DNA of 64,000 nt from Floccularia luteovirens (lineage: Eukaryota > Basidiomycota > Agaricomycetes > Agaricales > Squamanitaceae): the NCBI GenBank assembly GCA_009739215.1, contig VSJF01000011.1:1297317-1361316 (forward strand), written 5' to 3'. Under the pieces are notes generated by a model, which worked only from the letters and a program-made list of their open reading frames with translations, was not told where the DNA came from and ran no database searches. Position 1 is the stretch's first letter, and each line of letters starts with the position of its first letter. The position numbers and the translations under genes were made by a program. Below, in pieces: positions 44,503 to 57,115 of this stretch.

Positions 44503-44938
44503 TGCCAGAAAGGATTGAGAGTAGTCTGGTGTGAGTGAGAAGGACTACGCTTTGCTTTAGACGTTGACTGATATTTATGAAGCTGCGCAATCACGATGAT
44601 AACCTTGTTCAGTCTTTGAAGCATACTTAGAAATACCTAAAAAGGAAATAATGTAGGCAACTGATCAGGAAGTGTTTGAAGAAAATATTATAAATGCAAA
44701 TCAGAACGGTTGTCAAAGGATAAATCTGTATGTAGAAGTTGAAAGGTAGTCATGATGGTTCGTCGCAAAAAAAAGGAGAAAAAGAAAGCTGGAAAATGGG
44801 CAAATGGAACGGGATGGCAGTGGCTAGAGGTAATATGATATATGAAGTTGGGAATGAAAAAAAATTCCGTGATATGCAAAGTAAAGTAGAAGGAATATAG
44901 ACGAGTAATCAATTGTGGATATATGAGAGGCCGCTTCA

Positions 44939-47839
44939 TCATTTATTCGCAGCAACGGCAAGTGCTTTGTCCTTCAAAACTGAAGGATAACTGTTCATAA
45001 GGTGTGCCAGTGCACGGAGATCTTCTTGGTCAAGTAAGGCAATGGTTACTTTGGGCTAGATACCAAAAATAAGAAAAAAAGAGTATGTGTCAAGCAGAAT
45101 GTCAAGACTTACCGCTCCTTTGATACCAAAAGATTTTACGACTTTGAACCTGTTGGAAAAACAAAAATTAGTATGCCATTCGGGCTTGTAGCAAGAAGGA
45201 CCAACAATTTGTCTCCCAACTGCTGCTTCTGTGCTTGCACAGGTTTAACCAAAAGGCTATCAATGAAGTCATCCGTGGCCTGAACAATTACAGGGTCTGC
45301 TTTTGGTATAGGGAGGCCGGTAGCTGAAGATGATGAAGCAAGTCGGATTATTTCCGCAGCAGGCAGGCGGGCTAGTGACGCAACGGTGTGGGATGAGGCG
45401 TTATTTCCGGGTGTTGCGGGTAAGGGAGAAGCAGCCGCAGAGGGACCTCTCGAAGTTAATTCTGGTGTTTGTGGAGAGTTGTTAGCAAGGGAGTTTTTCT
45501 TGCTCTGCGGCGTGGTGGGGACTTGGGGAACAGCATTCGTAGCTTGATTTTCAATGGTTGATTTCTCTTCTTCACCTTCATCACTATCCAGAACCATCTT
45601 TGCATCGATAAGTTTCGCGCGAAGAACCTCAGGATTGAATAGGCACATGGCACGTTCGCGCTTAGGCAAGCTCATCAGTAAATCGGTGAGCTCGGCTTGT
45701 CGTGTAGATTCAATTTTGGTGATTGCGGCAATCATACGATCTCTTTCTGATGTCGGGGCGATGGAGCCAGAGGGAGACGATGTCCGGGGTGGTGTTGTTA
45801 ACGAGGCACTAACGGAAATTGGTGTAGATGGATGGTCTGGCGCGCTTGCTGTTGCGTTCAATGTGGCTGAATCAAGAAGACGAGAATCCTGGGATGCTGA
45901 TACAGACCGAGAGGGTGATTTCTCGGGGGAGTGGTTCTTTGGCGGAATCTTGGTTTGAACGATGTTGACCTGATCCTTCAGTTTTACCGGGTCTTCGATA
46001 TATTGCAACACTTCGCTCAGAGTCACGTTGACCAGGGAGGATACGATTGTGTCTATGTCATCAGAAGGCACAGATGGCAATTTTTGCACCCGACGAGTAA
46101 GTTCTCCGGTAAGAACTTCTCTACGAACCACAGGAGACAGTGCTGCCAAATTATCATATCGTAAAGGGAGATTGAGATTTCCAACAAGCGCAGCCTATTA
46201 TAATCTTCAGAATTCCGAAAAACTTTCTGAAACTGCACTAACATTGTAATAACTTCCAGAGCCCCTTCTACCTCTTTCAGGACGTTCATAACTGGCTTTG
46301 GGAGAGCCAAGTGCAGAGGGGTGGTGCCGTGGGCTAGGCCAACCAGCGTGGCTATCACCGGCCTCACTGGCTGTGGGACTTGTGGCACCACTTGAGCTCC
46401 TTGGATGTCCATTATGCCCAAACCGTTGTGCGAGTTTTTCTTGCCGCAATTGCTTGGGTTCATGTAACCTGACTACTATTTGCTTAGTCCCAAGGAAAGC
46501 GCCGTTCATGGCATTCAGAGCGGCAGCAGCTATAAACGATCTAGCATAAATTTTGCTGAACATAATGTATAGTTCGATAGGAACTCGCCTTGATCAGGAC
46601 TTTGATAAGATACAAATCCAAAACCACGACTTTCACCATTCTCATTTCGCATGACGCGTGCACTTGGGATGCAGGGTTGAAAAACGTGTCTCCATACAAT
46701 GAGTATTATGGTCTTACCTCACTATCTGTCCAAACTATAACGCAATATAATGAGATCTGATTTACGATGACATTATAGTATCATACCTGACGGAAATGTG
46801 AGAACAAACTATTCGAGTCGATTTCGGGGTCCAAATTCTAAACCAACTTAGTCAGTATCAACCCTCAAAAAGACTTGAGCGACTCACCTTACAAAATAAA
46901 TTGCAAGGATCAATCAATCCACTATGACTATTCGAACCTGGACCGGATACAGGAGCGATTTGTACCTGCTGTCCAGGACCATGGACAAATGACGCCAGAG
47001 GTTGAACTGGAGAGCGAATGGGAAATGTATTACCTCGAGGGGGAGAATACTTAACTGATATTAACATGGGTACTTTTAGAGTGAGGAGACGACCATACGT
47101 ACCTGAGTTGAATAGGTAGTAAATGGACCTTTAGCGGGCACAAAGGATGGCGCAGTGGCATTGAAATCAGCCACGTTTCCACTGGTCCTCCTCGGTTGAT
47201 ATACCTGAACAGCAATATTCTGGCCTTCAACTTCTGCGCAGTGTAGCGCTTCTTCAGCTTGTTGTGCATCTCCTTCGTTCCAAAACTCCACCATTCCAGT
47301 ATCACTCCCGAAATGTGTTGGTGTGCGAGTTGAGGCGAGGGCCCCATATGGTCTGAAGAGGTCGTATAATTGAGCATCCGTAAAATTGGGCGGTAATTGT
47401 TTCACGAGCCGAGGCAAAGCAGATGGAGGTGGCAAGGGAGTCGGCGGGTTAGTCGGCGGGTATGGGGATAGCACTAATGGCACAGGAGGGGAAATGTTCG
47501 GAATAGGACGTGATTGAAGGGTAGCAAGAGCTTTCTCAGCTGTATAGCGAAACAAGATTAGAGGAATATAGAGCTTGTACACAAAGACGCGTTCCTAAGA
47601 ATATTGAATGACATACCTCTGTCAAGAAACTTGAATTCTATTGTTCCAGACAATATAGTATCGGGCGTGTCGCGCACGATCCTAGGTCTGAAAGGTCCAC
47701 AATTTGCGAATGCCATTGCCAAATACTCGTCAGTAATATACGATGGGAGATTACTGATGTATAAGAGGGGTTCGTGAAGATAAGGATGAGGTTGTGGACC
47801 TTGCAAGTCATCTAGAGAATGGTTATAGCCTGGATCCAT
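44939..47839 (-). CDS. RRM4: Rrm4-like RNA-binding protein with RRMs and MLLE domains
   Basis: Rrm4 of Ustilago maydis rides on early endosomes and carries mRNAs along microtubules in hyphae. It has three RRMs and C-terminal MLLE domains that bind the endosomal adaptor Upa1. This protein has the same plan. The first RRM starts LLYISNLPSYITDEYLAMAF, the second has LVKQLPPNFTDAQLYDLF, and the third has NLFCKNLDPEIDSNSLFSHF and ESRGFGFVSY. Three MLLE-like helical segments follow: VSSLVNVTLSEVLQYIEDP, then DLLMSLPKRERAMCLFNPEV, and a well-conserved last one with QKQQLGDKLFKVVKSFGIKG and LDQEDLRALAHLMNSYPSVL. The combination is distinctive and separates it from Pab1. Start is 47839 (MDPGYNHSLDDLQGPQPHPY); the stop is at 44939-44941. 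Confidence 0.85.
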
Positions 47840-48058
47840 CTTGATTATCGTGATTTGGAAGGATGTTACTGAGAGACGTAAAGAGTTGAAAGAGAAAGAG
47901 CACGGACAGCGTCGTTGACAATGAGTCAGAAGCAACGACCTCGTTGATGTGTGCAGAGAGCCAATGAATGAATGGCACAGAAAAATGTGGCTTGGGTCGC
48001 AATTGTTTATGTAAGCAACATACAGTACTACTAACAACTATGGATGTCGACTTCTATA

Positions 48059-48322
48059 TCATATTCTCAGTCTTGCTCCCTTTCGACAATGTTGACGTAC
48101 ATACCGACGAGATGTGTGCCGACGACGAGTTTTGAAAACATCCCCATAGTAAATTTTCTGGCTGTCATTAATCGTCGTCAAACTCTCTTCAATATGTTAC
48201 AAATCCATATCTCACCTTTTGCCATCATTAACGTCGTTCACCACTGTGGCTGGTACAGGAACTGCAGCACCAAGACAAACAGACACCGCACATATGAGAA
48301 CGATCACATAAGTACAATACAT
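48059..48322 (-). CDS. candidate small secreted cationic peptide, two exons
   Basis: ATG at 48322 opens a textbook signal peptide: MYCTYVIVLICAVSVCLGAA followed by VPVPATVVNDVNDGK. An intron with GTGAGA donor and GACAG acceptor (48162-48215) joins in frame to a second exon. That exon is rich in Arg, Lys, His and Tyr (YYGDVFKTRRRHTSRRYV, then RQHCRKGARLRI). The two exons (48216-48322 and 48059-48161) sum to 210 nt, giving 69 residues and a TGA. The mature part has one Cys and clusters of dibasic sites. The gene sits between the RRM4 start and the MAD3 3' end. I recognise no family. The in-frame splice supports a real gene, but the size makes chance possible. Confidence 0.4.
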
Positions 48323-48595
48323 GGTTGCCAGTTGTAGCAAGCAGGAGAGCCATTATATACTCTAGTACAACCGCGGCATTTCTTGGTCGTAGTCCTCGAT
48401 CGCTTCCTCAAGAATACCTGCAACCCGGTGGTAACTTCGCACCATCACAACTTATAAAATGGATACTCTTAACTATATCAGACGTAAGCCCTCTTTAGTT
48501 GAAATACTTTGAGGATGAGAATTGCGTTAAATGTCATTAGCAAATGTCATTAGATTACAAAATTCATTAATAAACAGAATGGACAACTGCCCCAT

Positions 48596-49983
48596 TCAGT
48601 TATCTTCTTTAGTCGCTGTAGCTATTTCGCCTCCATAATTCTTCAACGGATCCTTCCGTAAGGCCTCTGCTTCTGAGGCCGGGATAGGTAATTTGGCTCC
48701 TTCCTTTTTTACTCTCATAACAGAATTTGGGATGGGTGATGATATACCTGGAGAACAGGCTGTGTCCTATACATGGTAATCAATTAGATTTGGTCATTCA
48801 AAGGGAAATAAAGTGTCTACTTCGTCTCTGAATGGTATAAATAGTGGTTTCTGCTCCTCTTCAACGAAAGGTGTGAACGAACTTTTAGCAGATGCCTTCT
48901 GAGTTGTGCCATTCAGCGAAGTGGCACTTGATGGAGGCAATGATTCAGCAGGGTCTGGATCCCGGTATATAACTACCTTTGAACTCGAAGCAGTAGCGGA
49001 GCCAGAAGCAAGTCTTTTAGAGCGGCCTGCTTGCTTGATAGTCGTCCCAGCTAACTTCTTGACCTCGGGTATATTTTCTTTGATTCGTGTTTTACGTGTA
49101 CCAATGTCGTCCCATGTGCCTCCAGCTGCTCCCGATTCCGAACCTGACGGGTCGACAAATATTTGAAGTCGACTGTTGTTTGAAGCTGAGGAAACAGGAG
49201 CACGAGTACTTTGGCTTTGTGCAGAAGGTAAAGAATGTGTCAAGGTTAGTGCGCGCCTCGAAGGTGGGGCAGCATCGGCCGCCACTGGTGTTGGAAGAGT
49301 CACATTAGACATCATTCGTTTCTGGAAATCAGCGTATCTGTTTTCTAGATGTTCTAACGGTGATGCTCGTCGGGCTATTCCGAGAGCGTATGCTTCATCC
49401 GCTTCTTTTCGTCTGTGTCCCTAAATCAGCGCCGCAAGGCTGAAAACGGGCTCGAATTCACGTACCTTCCATCCCGTTCCAATACAGCTGCATGTTCCTC
49501 ATACAACAGTGCAAAATTGGTGCCAATGTCATTTGAAAGCAAAAACTTGTAAATAGTGGTTGGCCGCTCAACATAACTGGCATACAGTAGCCATAGTTTG
49601 AGATATTTCAATTCTCCTCGCCAACGGCCGCCTCTTTCGTCTTTCAAAACTCTTGTGGCTTCCTCTAGTAGCTCTAGAAGCCCTGATTCTGTACTATGAC
49701 CTTGAGGGTAATTCTCAAGAGTCCAGTAAACAAGTCGGCAGTATGCTTCTAGTGGATCCCCCTCCTCATCGTCTAATGAAAGTTCCACGTTGATTCGAAG
49801 CCGGTTGCGGGTTGCTGACAGTTTTGCTTCTCTTTGAGCATGTGGAGTTGACAAAATTGCAGACAATGCGGTGACTCTGCGACCAGTACCAAGAGGTTGG
49901 ATATTCTCTTTGGCCGCTTCGAGAACATCACAATCTACAATAGGAGGTTCATCTCCTTGAAGATATACATCTTCATCGGACAT
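48596..49983 (-). CDS. MAD3: spindle checkpoint protein Mad3/BubR1-like (no kinase domain)
   Basis: Mad3 is part of the mitotic checkpoint complex that inhibits APC/C-Cdc20. The N-terminus contains a KEN box (AAKENIQP, 49903-49911). The Bub1/Mad3 TPR homology region follows: GDPLEAYCRLVYWTLENYPQ, KYLKLWLLYASYVERPTTIY, NDIGTNFALLYEEHAAVLER, RKEADEAYALGIARRASPLE and HLENRYADFQKRM. A second KEN box (RIKENIPE, 49073-49081) comes later. The C-terminal half is low complexity with EEEQKPLFIPFRDE and ends GGEIATATKEDN. Two KEN boxes flanking a TPR and no kinase domain are the Mad3 signature, not Bub1. There are few introns; the protein is roughly 430 residues. Confidence 0.93.
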
Positions 49984-50176
49984 TGTGATAGTGTTATTCT
50001 GAGAATACCAAACTTAAGGTCGCGAATCCCGCGATTTCAGGGTTGGATTGTTCGTGTTAAACACGTGACCGTTTCGTTATTTAACCGATTTCAATTTTAT
50101 GCAAATATATACAAGTACAAATCGCAAAAACAAATATACACGTTTATATAGTAAGTATTGAAGGCGAGGATTTAAT

Positions 50177-52444
50177 CAAGGAATATATCGGAATTCAGGC
50201 GCCTGGTCAAGGGTGTAAGAAAAATAAACAAGAGTGACGGATAGATATACCTTATCAGCGAGTTCACTAGTATCAACTTTGGCGTTTGGTACAGGTCTTC
50301 CATAAAGTTTATCGCGACGAGCATTATCCATGCGATAAGATATCTACAAATTGTTTTTAAAAAATGAGACAAAAGTTTGTTTCAGTGAAACTCACACTCA
50401 AAATGATGGCACATGCGGCGGCGAGGAATTCAAGAGCACAAGAGACTGACAACCGTAAATATTTTTAAGTCAGAAATGCAAAGCGGAACTACACTCACTA
50501 GCAAATCCTCTCCTGTGGATAGGAATCAATAACCAATTCATGCAAAGTACATAAAACACTTACACATAATTAGGGCCATCCGACGTTGGGAAGATATGGG
50601 ATCCAAGGACACTACCGCATTGACCGATGGCCATGAACATCGGAATACCGGTTGCTTTTTTAGTTTCGGACCCCAAATTGTGCGCAACTGGATATCTATA
50701 AGTTACGCATCATTGTCCGGTAATACAAGAAACGTACACCATGCAATAATTATTCCGATGGTTGTGTATGTTCCACTGGTAATACAGAATGTAGCAAAAT
50801 ACCTGACATGATTATTATGATGCACAACAAGGAGGAGGCTGCTCTCTGGTTAGCAATTTCAAATCCAGGAGAACAAGATCTGCGACCTACAGATATCCAA
50901 TTCCTCCAATAGAACTAGCTATTGCCATAAAAATACCCCGAGATTGCAACCTATCGGACGCGATAGAAAATAATAACAATACTGCGGCAGCAACAGCGTA
51001 GGGTGGGACAGAAAATAGCTGCGCGCGGGCATTGGCTGTATCATGTTATGACAAGGTTTGCAAATGAGAAAAGAGCAGCAACATACTGAAGCCGAAAGTT
51101 TTGATAATGGTGGGCAAAAAGGCCGATATCGAGGCCAAGGCACAGTTGAGGCCAAAGTAAATGACACCTCCTACATAGATCTGATCCGCATATTAGCCGT
51201 ATACTTGTTTTTAAAGGAATTGACGACTTACCCTCCAGTCGCGGAATGCGAAGCCAATGTGAGCTAATGCATATCAGAACAAGTTATATTAGACATAATA
51301 TTAGTTGACTACCTTTGTTGACTGTTGCGCCTGTATCTCCACTGGTAGACCTGTTCATCCTCTGAATGGCGATCTTACGTTCATCTTCGGTAAGGTACGT
51401 CGTCGACTCCGGACGGTCGGGTAAGAAGAAGAATGTCAAAATACCGAGAAGCACTGGAGGTATTCCCTAAAGGCACTAAAATTAAGAAGCTTGCATGGTT
51501 TGAAAGTGGAGAGAACAGACCTCGATGACGAAAAGAAGCCTCCAGGGTTGAACCGAACTATGAATATTTTGTACCCCGAACGCAATCAATCCACCAAAAG
51601 CACCAGCAACGGCAGCAAAACCAAACCAATACGCCATCTAAAAGTGAAGAGTTAGAAGGTGGTGACAATGAACGCGGAGAGGATGTGAGAACTTACCCGT
51701 ACTCCCATTTCGGCTTTGGTGTAGAAGAATGCTACAGATAAAGCATTAGTCTGTGTCAAGTCCATTTGATCAAGATCGACCCACAAAAGTATAGGGGTAT
51801 CGCAGGTCCGAATCCTGCCTCAAATACACCAAGGAATATCCTTGCAACTAGAATACCACCGAAATTGAAGCCAGAGGCCTATACACACATACGCTTTAAA
51901 TGAATGGAACGAGAACTGCAGCCAAAAATATCTCACCATCAGTGTAGATGAAATTCCCCATCCGATGGCAGAACAAGCCATCCATACGCGGGGAGGAAAG
52001 AGTTTAGACACGATGGTAGCAGGCACTTGACATAAAATCTGGAAGTGTAGGTTGAGCTTACTGACGTTCATAGCCTCGGTATGATACCTACATATGAGAA
52101 AAAGAAGACCGAGACCGCCCAGTCGAATAGTTTGCCATTCTTGTCACCTCCGAGGATGTCTTCAGGTAAGCCTTGTAATCGTGCATTACCAAGATTGGAA
52201 CGGTCGAGATCTATGTAAACGATGAGGAAGAAGACCGCGAAACTATAGGTGATAACCTACAAGCAAAAAGATAGAGGAAACATGCAAAGGGGAGTATACG
52301 GTTGTCGAGTTTCCGGACAAGCTTCCTTTCTTCTGCGGATATTTCAGCGACACCTTGGACGTCCGAATCTGTTTCTGATCTATATTCCAACTTCGTGTCA
52401 TCATAACCTTTGGAGAGTTCATCGCTACGGGTATTGGATGTCAT
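50177..52444 (-). CDS. MFS transporter, anion:cation symporter (Dal5/allantoate permease-like) family
   Basis: The start at 52444 gives an acidic N-terminus (MTSNTRSDELSKGYDDTKLE) and EERKLVRKLDNRILPFACFL. Then follows the family signature DRSNLGNARLQGLPEDILGG with DKNGKLFDWAVSVFFFSY. Later are VPATIVSKLFPPRVWMACSA and GWGISSTLM, and the central loop RPESTTYLTEDERKIAIQRM. The cytosolic C-terminus is MDNARRDKLYGRPVPNAKVD then TSELADK, spliced to APEFRYIP before the stop at 50177-50179. This family transports organic anions such as allantoate, nicotinate, pantothenate or biotin precursors, and the substrate cannot be told from sequence. Roughly a dozen short introns are present; I did not check every one. 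Confidence 0.85.
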
Positions 52445-55440
52445 CTCGGTTACTAAAGGGATGTGGGGGAGAAGTTGTTAGTAACTTGGATGTTCGGACT
52501 GGTTATGCATACTATTTATCTGCTGGTCGCTTTTGCATCGAACCAAATGGATCTAGCTTCTCCCACTCCAAAAGGTAAGTCAGATCAGTATGGGGATTGG
52601 TTAAGATCATGTGTTATGAACTTGATACATCTAAGATACAAGCGGGGTGAAATGACATCTAGTTCATGTTAGGGACATGTAGAGGCTGCTGTAAAGCCAG
52701 ATGGTATCGCATGGTGGGTGTCGGCCGAAGAGATTCTGGTGGGAAACGCAGAGTTGTCAAATTGTTGGTCGCCGCCAGCAAATTCTCCATAAGACGGGGG
52801 TAACGAGAAGCATGTTGAACCGAGGACAGACCGATTACGATGTCGCATGGTATGTGCCGTCAGGGGCAGATGAATGTGATCCTAAAACTTCTGAAGGTTC
52901 TGAGGCTGTTGACGTTAAATGTGCCTTCCGGACTGAGCAAGCAAATATGCCAGCCATCAAGTTCATATTACAGCAGAGATTGAGCTGAACATGACATGAC
53001 TGTGCGTGAATAACCCATGAGGAGCACCACCCGGAAGCCACCCGGTCTTGCACGGTCCGTAATACGCCGTAGACCCTGCATTCCAATTGTCCCATACCAC
53101 AAGAATACATAATAACACACCAGAAACATGGGTGGGGATACACAAATTTTCGGCTCGTAGTTCTATACTTAGGACTATACACAGAGCTTCCGGTGCTGCG
53201 AGTGTTTTAATTGGACCTAGGAACAAAGCGGCTATTCGGAACTCTGTCCCCTTCGAAGTTCGGATATGCTGTAGTACTGGCTGCTCTGAGCAGGTTAAGT
53301 ATACACCTCTGGATTTCCCTACTCTGTAATCGCACTATCTCCGTGACACTTGGTGTGCATTTGAAAAGTTTCACAGTTCCACAGAAATTTTCGAGCTAAG
53401 CCCCAAGACATACGCGAATTTTTGGAGTCACCTTGGCTGTTTCATTGTTTTCCACCGGCCGACAATTCATTGCACTTATTCTCCACAATGTAACTCTCTA
53501 GATCTTATTCCTGGAGATTCTGCGGAAAGATAGGAACAAGGATGATTCGGGGGTCTCATTTTAGCGTTCGCGCACCACATGTGATGCATTGATGTGGCGC
53601 AGTCTCGTAAAACTAACTTTTTACGAATGATCACGTTTAGCGCTGCACTCCGGTTTGATAATAGAAACTACAGTCTTAAAAGGAACTTCAGGGTTTGTGG
53701 GACTTCCGAACGATGTACCCGCAGCAGGATGTAACGTCCGTACGAGGTATCCTGGAAAATCTCGATTCAACCATACTTGGTCAAGGGGTTTCTTCGCACA
53801 CAAAATGAAGTGAAAAGCAATGAAGATTCTGGGGTAATCTGGGGTAAATGGTGTTTGATATGAAAAGCCGAAAACAATTCTGACAATGTATCCAATCATT
53901 AATACAATTATACATGCTTGAAATGGGCATTAGGAAATGTACCGTTTAAGTCACTCAGGGCTCTCTTGACCTTTACTCCTTGCTTGTATAAATATATCCT
54001 ACCAAGGCGTGGAGGAAGTTTCTCCTCTCCTTCGGCCGATCGATGGAAATGCTCATGCTCCCTGCGACGTATCTTTTGATTTTATTTTAATATGTAACTA
54101 AGCTTCTGCGCTGTTGTCGGATACTAGTCGGATAAGGATAGAGTTTAAAAATACTAATAACTTCAGTCGAAAGGTTGGGAATGTTGATATGATTGGATGT
54201 TGAAAGGGAAGTAATTGAAAACCGAATCCCGGCCTGGAAGTTGAAAAAAAACTAAGTGGTGTCATACGTACCTCTAAAATCACTAAACAACTGGTTGGAA
54301 TATTATATAACTGAAACTACACATTATTGCGGCGGTGATGGAGGAAGCCTCCGCTGATGGCACAAAAAATTGATATACAAACAAATCCATAACGGGCAGG
54401 ATATCAGATATCAATGCCAAGTTTCCAACGCAATGACATCAAGTTGCCGTCCATTTGATTCACTAAGCCACGGCATGCCATAATATTTCATAAGAGCACG
54501 CGACAAAGATGGGATTGCATTGTAAGAAGAAGACGGCCGACAAACTTTCAATAGACATGAGAACAGTGTATGACTGTTCGGAGGGGTTGTAGAGGGGTCT
54601 TCATATCTTGCTCGACGGCAATTCTATATATCAGACATCTGATGGACAGTCGGTTGGATGTTGCCGTGAGGAAGTAGGTTAAGACGAACCTCATTTCTCG
54701 AACGAGGGTCTTGAGTTATTTGACAAATTACGGTAATGAATGATTTGGGAGTCTGGGAGATTGGTTTTGCTCGCACAGCCGCACGGATTATGTTCGCCCA
54801 CAGCAACAGACATCCACTTAGGACATATAAAATTGGCCAACACAAGTTTTCAGCCCGGGATGAAGGTGGCGTGGAGAAAGAAAAATGGTCAGATACTATG
54901 ACTTACCTAGTGTTGCATATTTTGATTGGCTGGATACATACATGAACTGTATTCCTACAGATTGAATCGTTCAATCTTTTTTTGCTGGTCAAAGGCCACG
55001 GTGAGGGTTTCGCAGGCCTATGTAGGCGAATTTCCCTTGCCCTAGTCTCACTGCACCAAAATACAAAGTAAAACGGTCTGAAGGCGATTGAGAGGTTGTA
55101 ATTAATAAGGTGGACAATAAAGCATATTTCCATAGGGCTGTTGCAGGCAAGGGCACGAAGTTAGCAAGGCATGACGAGGGCGCAGGAAAAGTATGTTACT
55201 AAAAGTAAACGATAGTGAGACGGAACGAAACAGAGAAAATAGTGAGACGAACATAGAATAGTGAAACTAAGGCATGGACATACTAGACACGATACCTCAG
55301 AAAGACTGAAAGTTTGAATTTGAAAGCACAATATGTTTAACGGTGGAATTCGTTTCCACTGATACGAACAAGACAATTTTAACGTATGATGTATTACGTA
55401 CAAGAGTATTACAATCAAAAATTTTATTTTTCGGAATGAC
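52445..55440. other. 3-kb stretch without a recognisable gene
   Basis: The region lies between the divergent starts of the MFS transporter and ERG6. Several ORFs of 60-115 codons occur on both strands (for example 52835-53182 and 53621-53899, both minus). None shows a domain, a signal peptide with credible splicing, or transposon features. The 53621-53899 ORF has a protein-like end (PTNPEVPFKTVVSIIKPECS) but no recognisable relatives. I see no long terminal repeats or inverted repeats. Confidence 0.4.
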
Positions 55441-55455
55441 CTGATTTCGATACAG

Positions 55456-55464
55456 TATATAAAA
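55456..55464 (+). promoter_or_regulatory. ERG6: TATA box and CT-rich start region of ERG6
   Basis: TATATAAAA is followed by a pyrimidine-rich stretch (about 55468-55511, CTTCCTCTCACCCC and onward). This is the usual architecture of strongly expressed fungal promoters with transcription start in the CT block. Confidence 0.55.
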
Positions 55465-55521
55465 TGTCTTCCTCTCACCCCGCTTGACACTCATTCCTTC
55501 TTCCCTACCTTCTTGTCATAC

Positions 55522-55684
55522 GTGAGTCTTACTTTGTCTCTATACTTGATGATACTTCAATATCTCATGACGTGTATTATATTGTACACTCTGGATACAC
55601 ATCCTGCGGGATCCATTCAAGTCGCTGATTTTTTCTGCTTCAACTTTGGCTTTCCTATTATTTTCACTGACACTTTCCTTCTAG
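55522..55684 (+). other. ERG6: probable 5' UTR intron of ERG6
   Basis: A GTGAGT donor at 55522 follows the CT-rich start region, and a TTCTAG acceptor ends at 55684, three bases before the ATG. The 163-bp length is more than most introns here. Splicing would leave a leader ending in ACA-ATG. Confidence 0.5.
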
Positions 55685-55687
55685 ACA

Positions 55688-56937
55688 ATGTCTTCCACTA
55701 CACAAAACGAGGATCCCCGCGACTCTATGCGGATGCAAAACTATACTCAGTACTGGAACGATGACCCGTCCCAAGATAAAAGTAATGACAAGCGTCTAGG
55801 TAATTACACTGAAGTTGTGAATGGTACGGAATGGTTGTCTCTATTTTTTTTGTCATGGAATTGATACTATGTTAAAGGGTTCTATGACGGTGTCACTTAT
55901 TTGTATGAGTACGCTTGGTCACAGTCCTTCCATTTCTCGCGCTTTTACAAGGGTGAAGCTTTCCTCGCTTCTCTCGCTCGCCATGAGCACTACCTATCAG
56001 CACACATGAATCTTAAGCCCGGCATGCGCGTCCTCGACGTTGGGTGTGGAGTTGGTGGTCCTGCTCGTGAAATTGCCCGATTTTCCGATGCAAGAATAAT
56101 TGGTGTAAACAACAATGATTTCCAAATTGCCCGGGCAAGAAAATACACAAAGGAAGCGGGCTTGGAAGACCAAGTCACATTTGTTAAAGGAGACTTTATG
56201 AAACTCGTGGAACAATTCGGAGAGGGTTACTTTGATGCAGGTATGTTGTTCGATGTTGATAAGCTGTCTAGTCATTAATATTTGTTTGCAGTTTATGCCA
56301 TAGAGGCTACTGTTCATGCTCCTTCTTGGGAAGGTGTATATGGACAGATCTTCAAAGTCCTCAAGCCTGGAGGAGTGGTGAGTCCTGAATAGAGCTCAGT
56401 GATAATCCCCTAACCACATTGACAGTTTGGTCTGTATGAGTGGTGTATGACTGATGACTGGGACCCAACGATTCCTGAACACAAGGTTATTGCGCATCAG
56501 ATAGAGATAGGAAACGGTATTCCTGAGATGCGTCCCGTTGCCCAAGCTCGTGACGCCCTTCGAACTGTTGGCTTCCAAGTTGAATATGAAGAAGACTTGG
56601 CGGATCGACCTGACCCAATTCCGTGGTATTATCCTTTGGAGGGTGATATCCGCAAGGCTCAAACATTGTGGGATGTCATTACAGTTTGGAGGATGAGTTG
56701 GCATGGGAAGATTATCAGCCACAACTTCTTGCGTCTTATCGAGCTCTTCGGCGCAGTTCCAAAAGGAACGTATGAAGTGAGTCAAGCATTGAATATTGCT
56801 GCTGAAGCACTAGTACGTTCAGGACAATTAAAGGTTAGAATATTTTAAGAATTTGTTATGACGATTTGTCTAACGGAATTTGATTACAGCTGTTCACCCC
56901 GATGTACCTAGTTATCAGCCGCAAGCCTCGGGATTGA
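55688..56937 (+). CDS. ERG6: sterol 24-C-methyltransferase Erg6
   Basis: Erg6 transfers a methyl group from S-adenosylmethionine to C-24 of zymosterol or lanosterol in ergosterol synthesis. The protein starts [20 protein letters not shown] and [20 protein letters not shown], then [20 protein letters not shown]. The SAM-binding motif I is [19 protein letters not shown], followed by [18 protein letters not shown] and the sterol-MT motif [40 protein letters not shown] and [20 protein letters not shown] complete the family pattern. It ends [15 protein letters not shown]. Exons are separated by introns of about 50-60 bp, the first between VVN and GFYDGVT. All blocks are intact. Confidence 0.97.
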
Positions 56938-57115
56938 TAGAGTGTAGTGGGACATGTGTTGTCATTATAAGATATACCATAATATTATGATAATTGGATT
57001 TTGCGAGTGAAAGGATCTGGACTAGTTTTTGAATCCGCGAGTGTACCTCGGCAAATTCCGATAGCCGTCAAATCTCGAGGCTTCGGGATGCCACCCGCAA
57101 GCGCCATCCTGTGTA

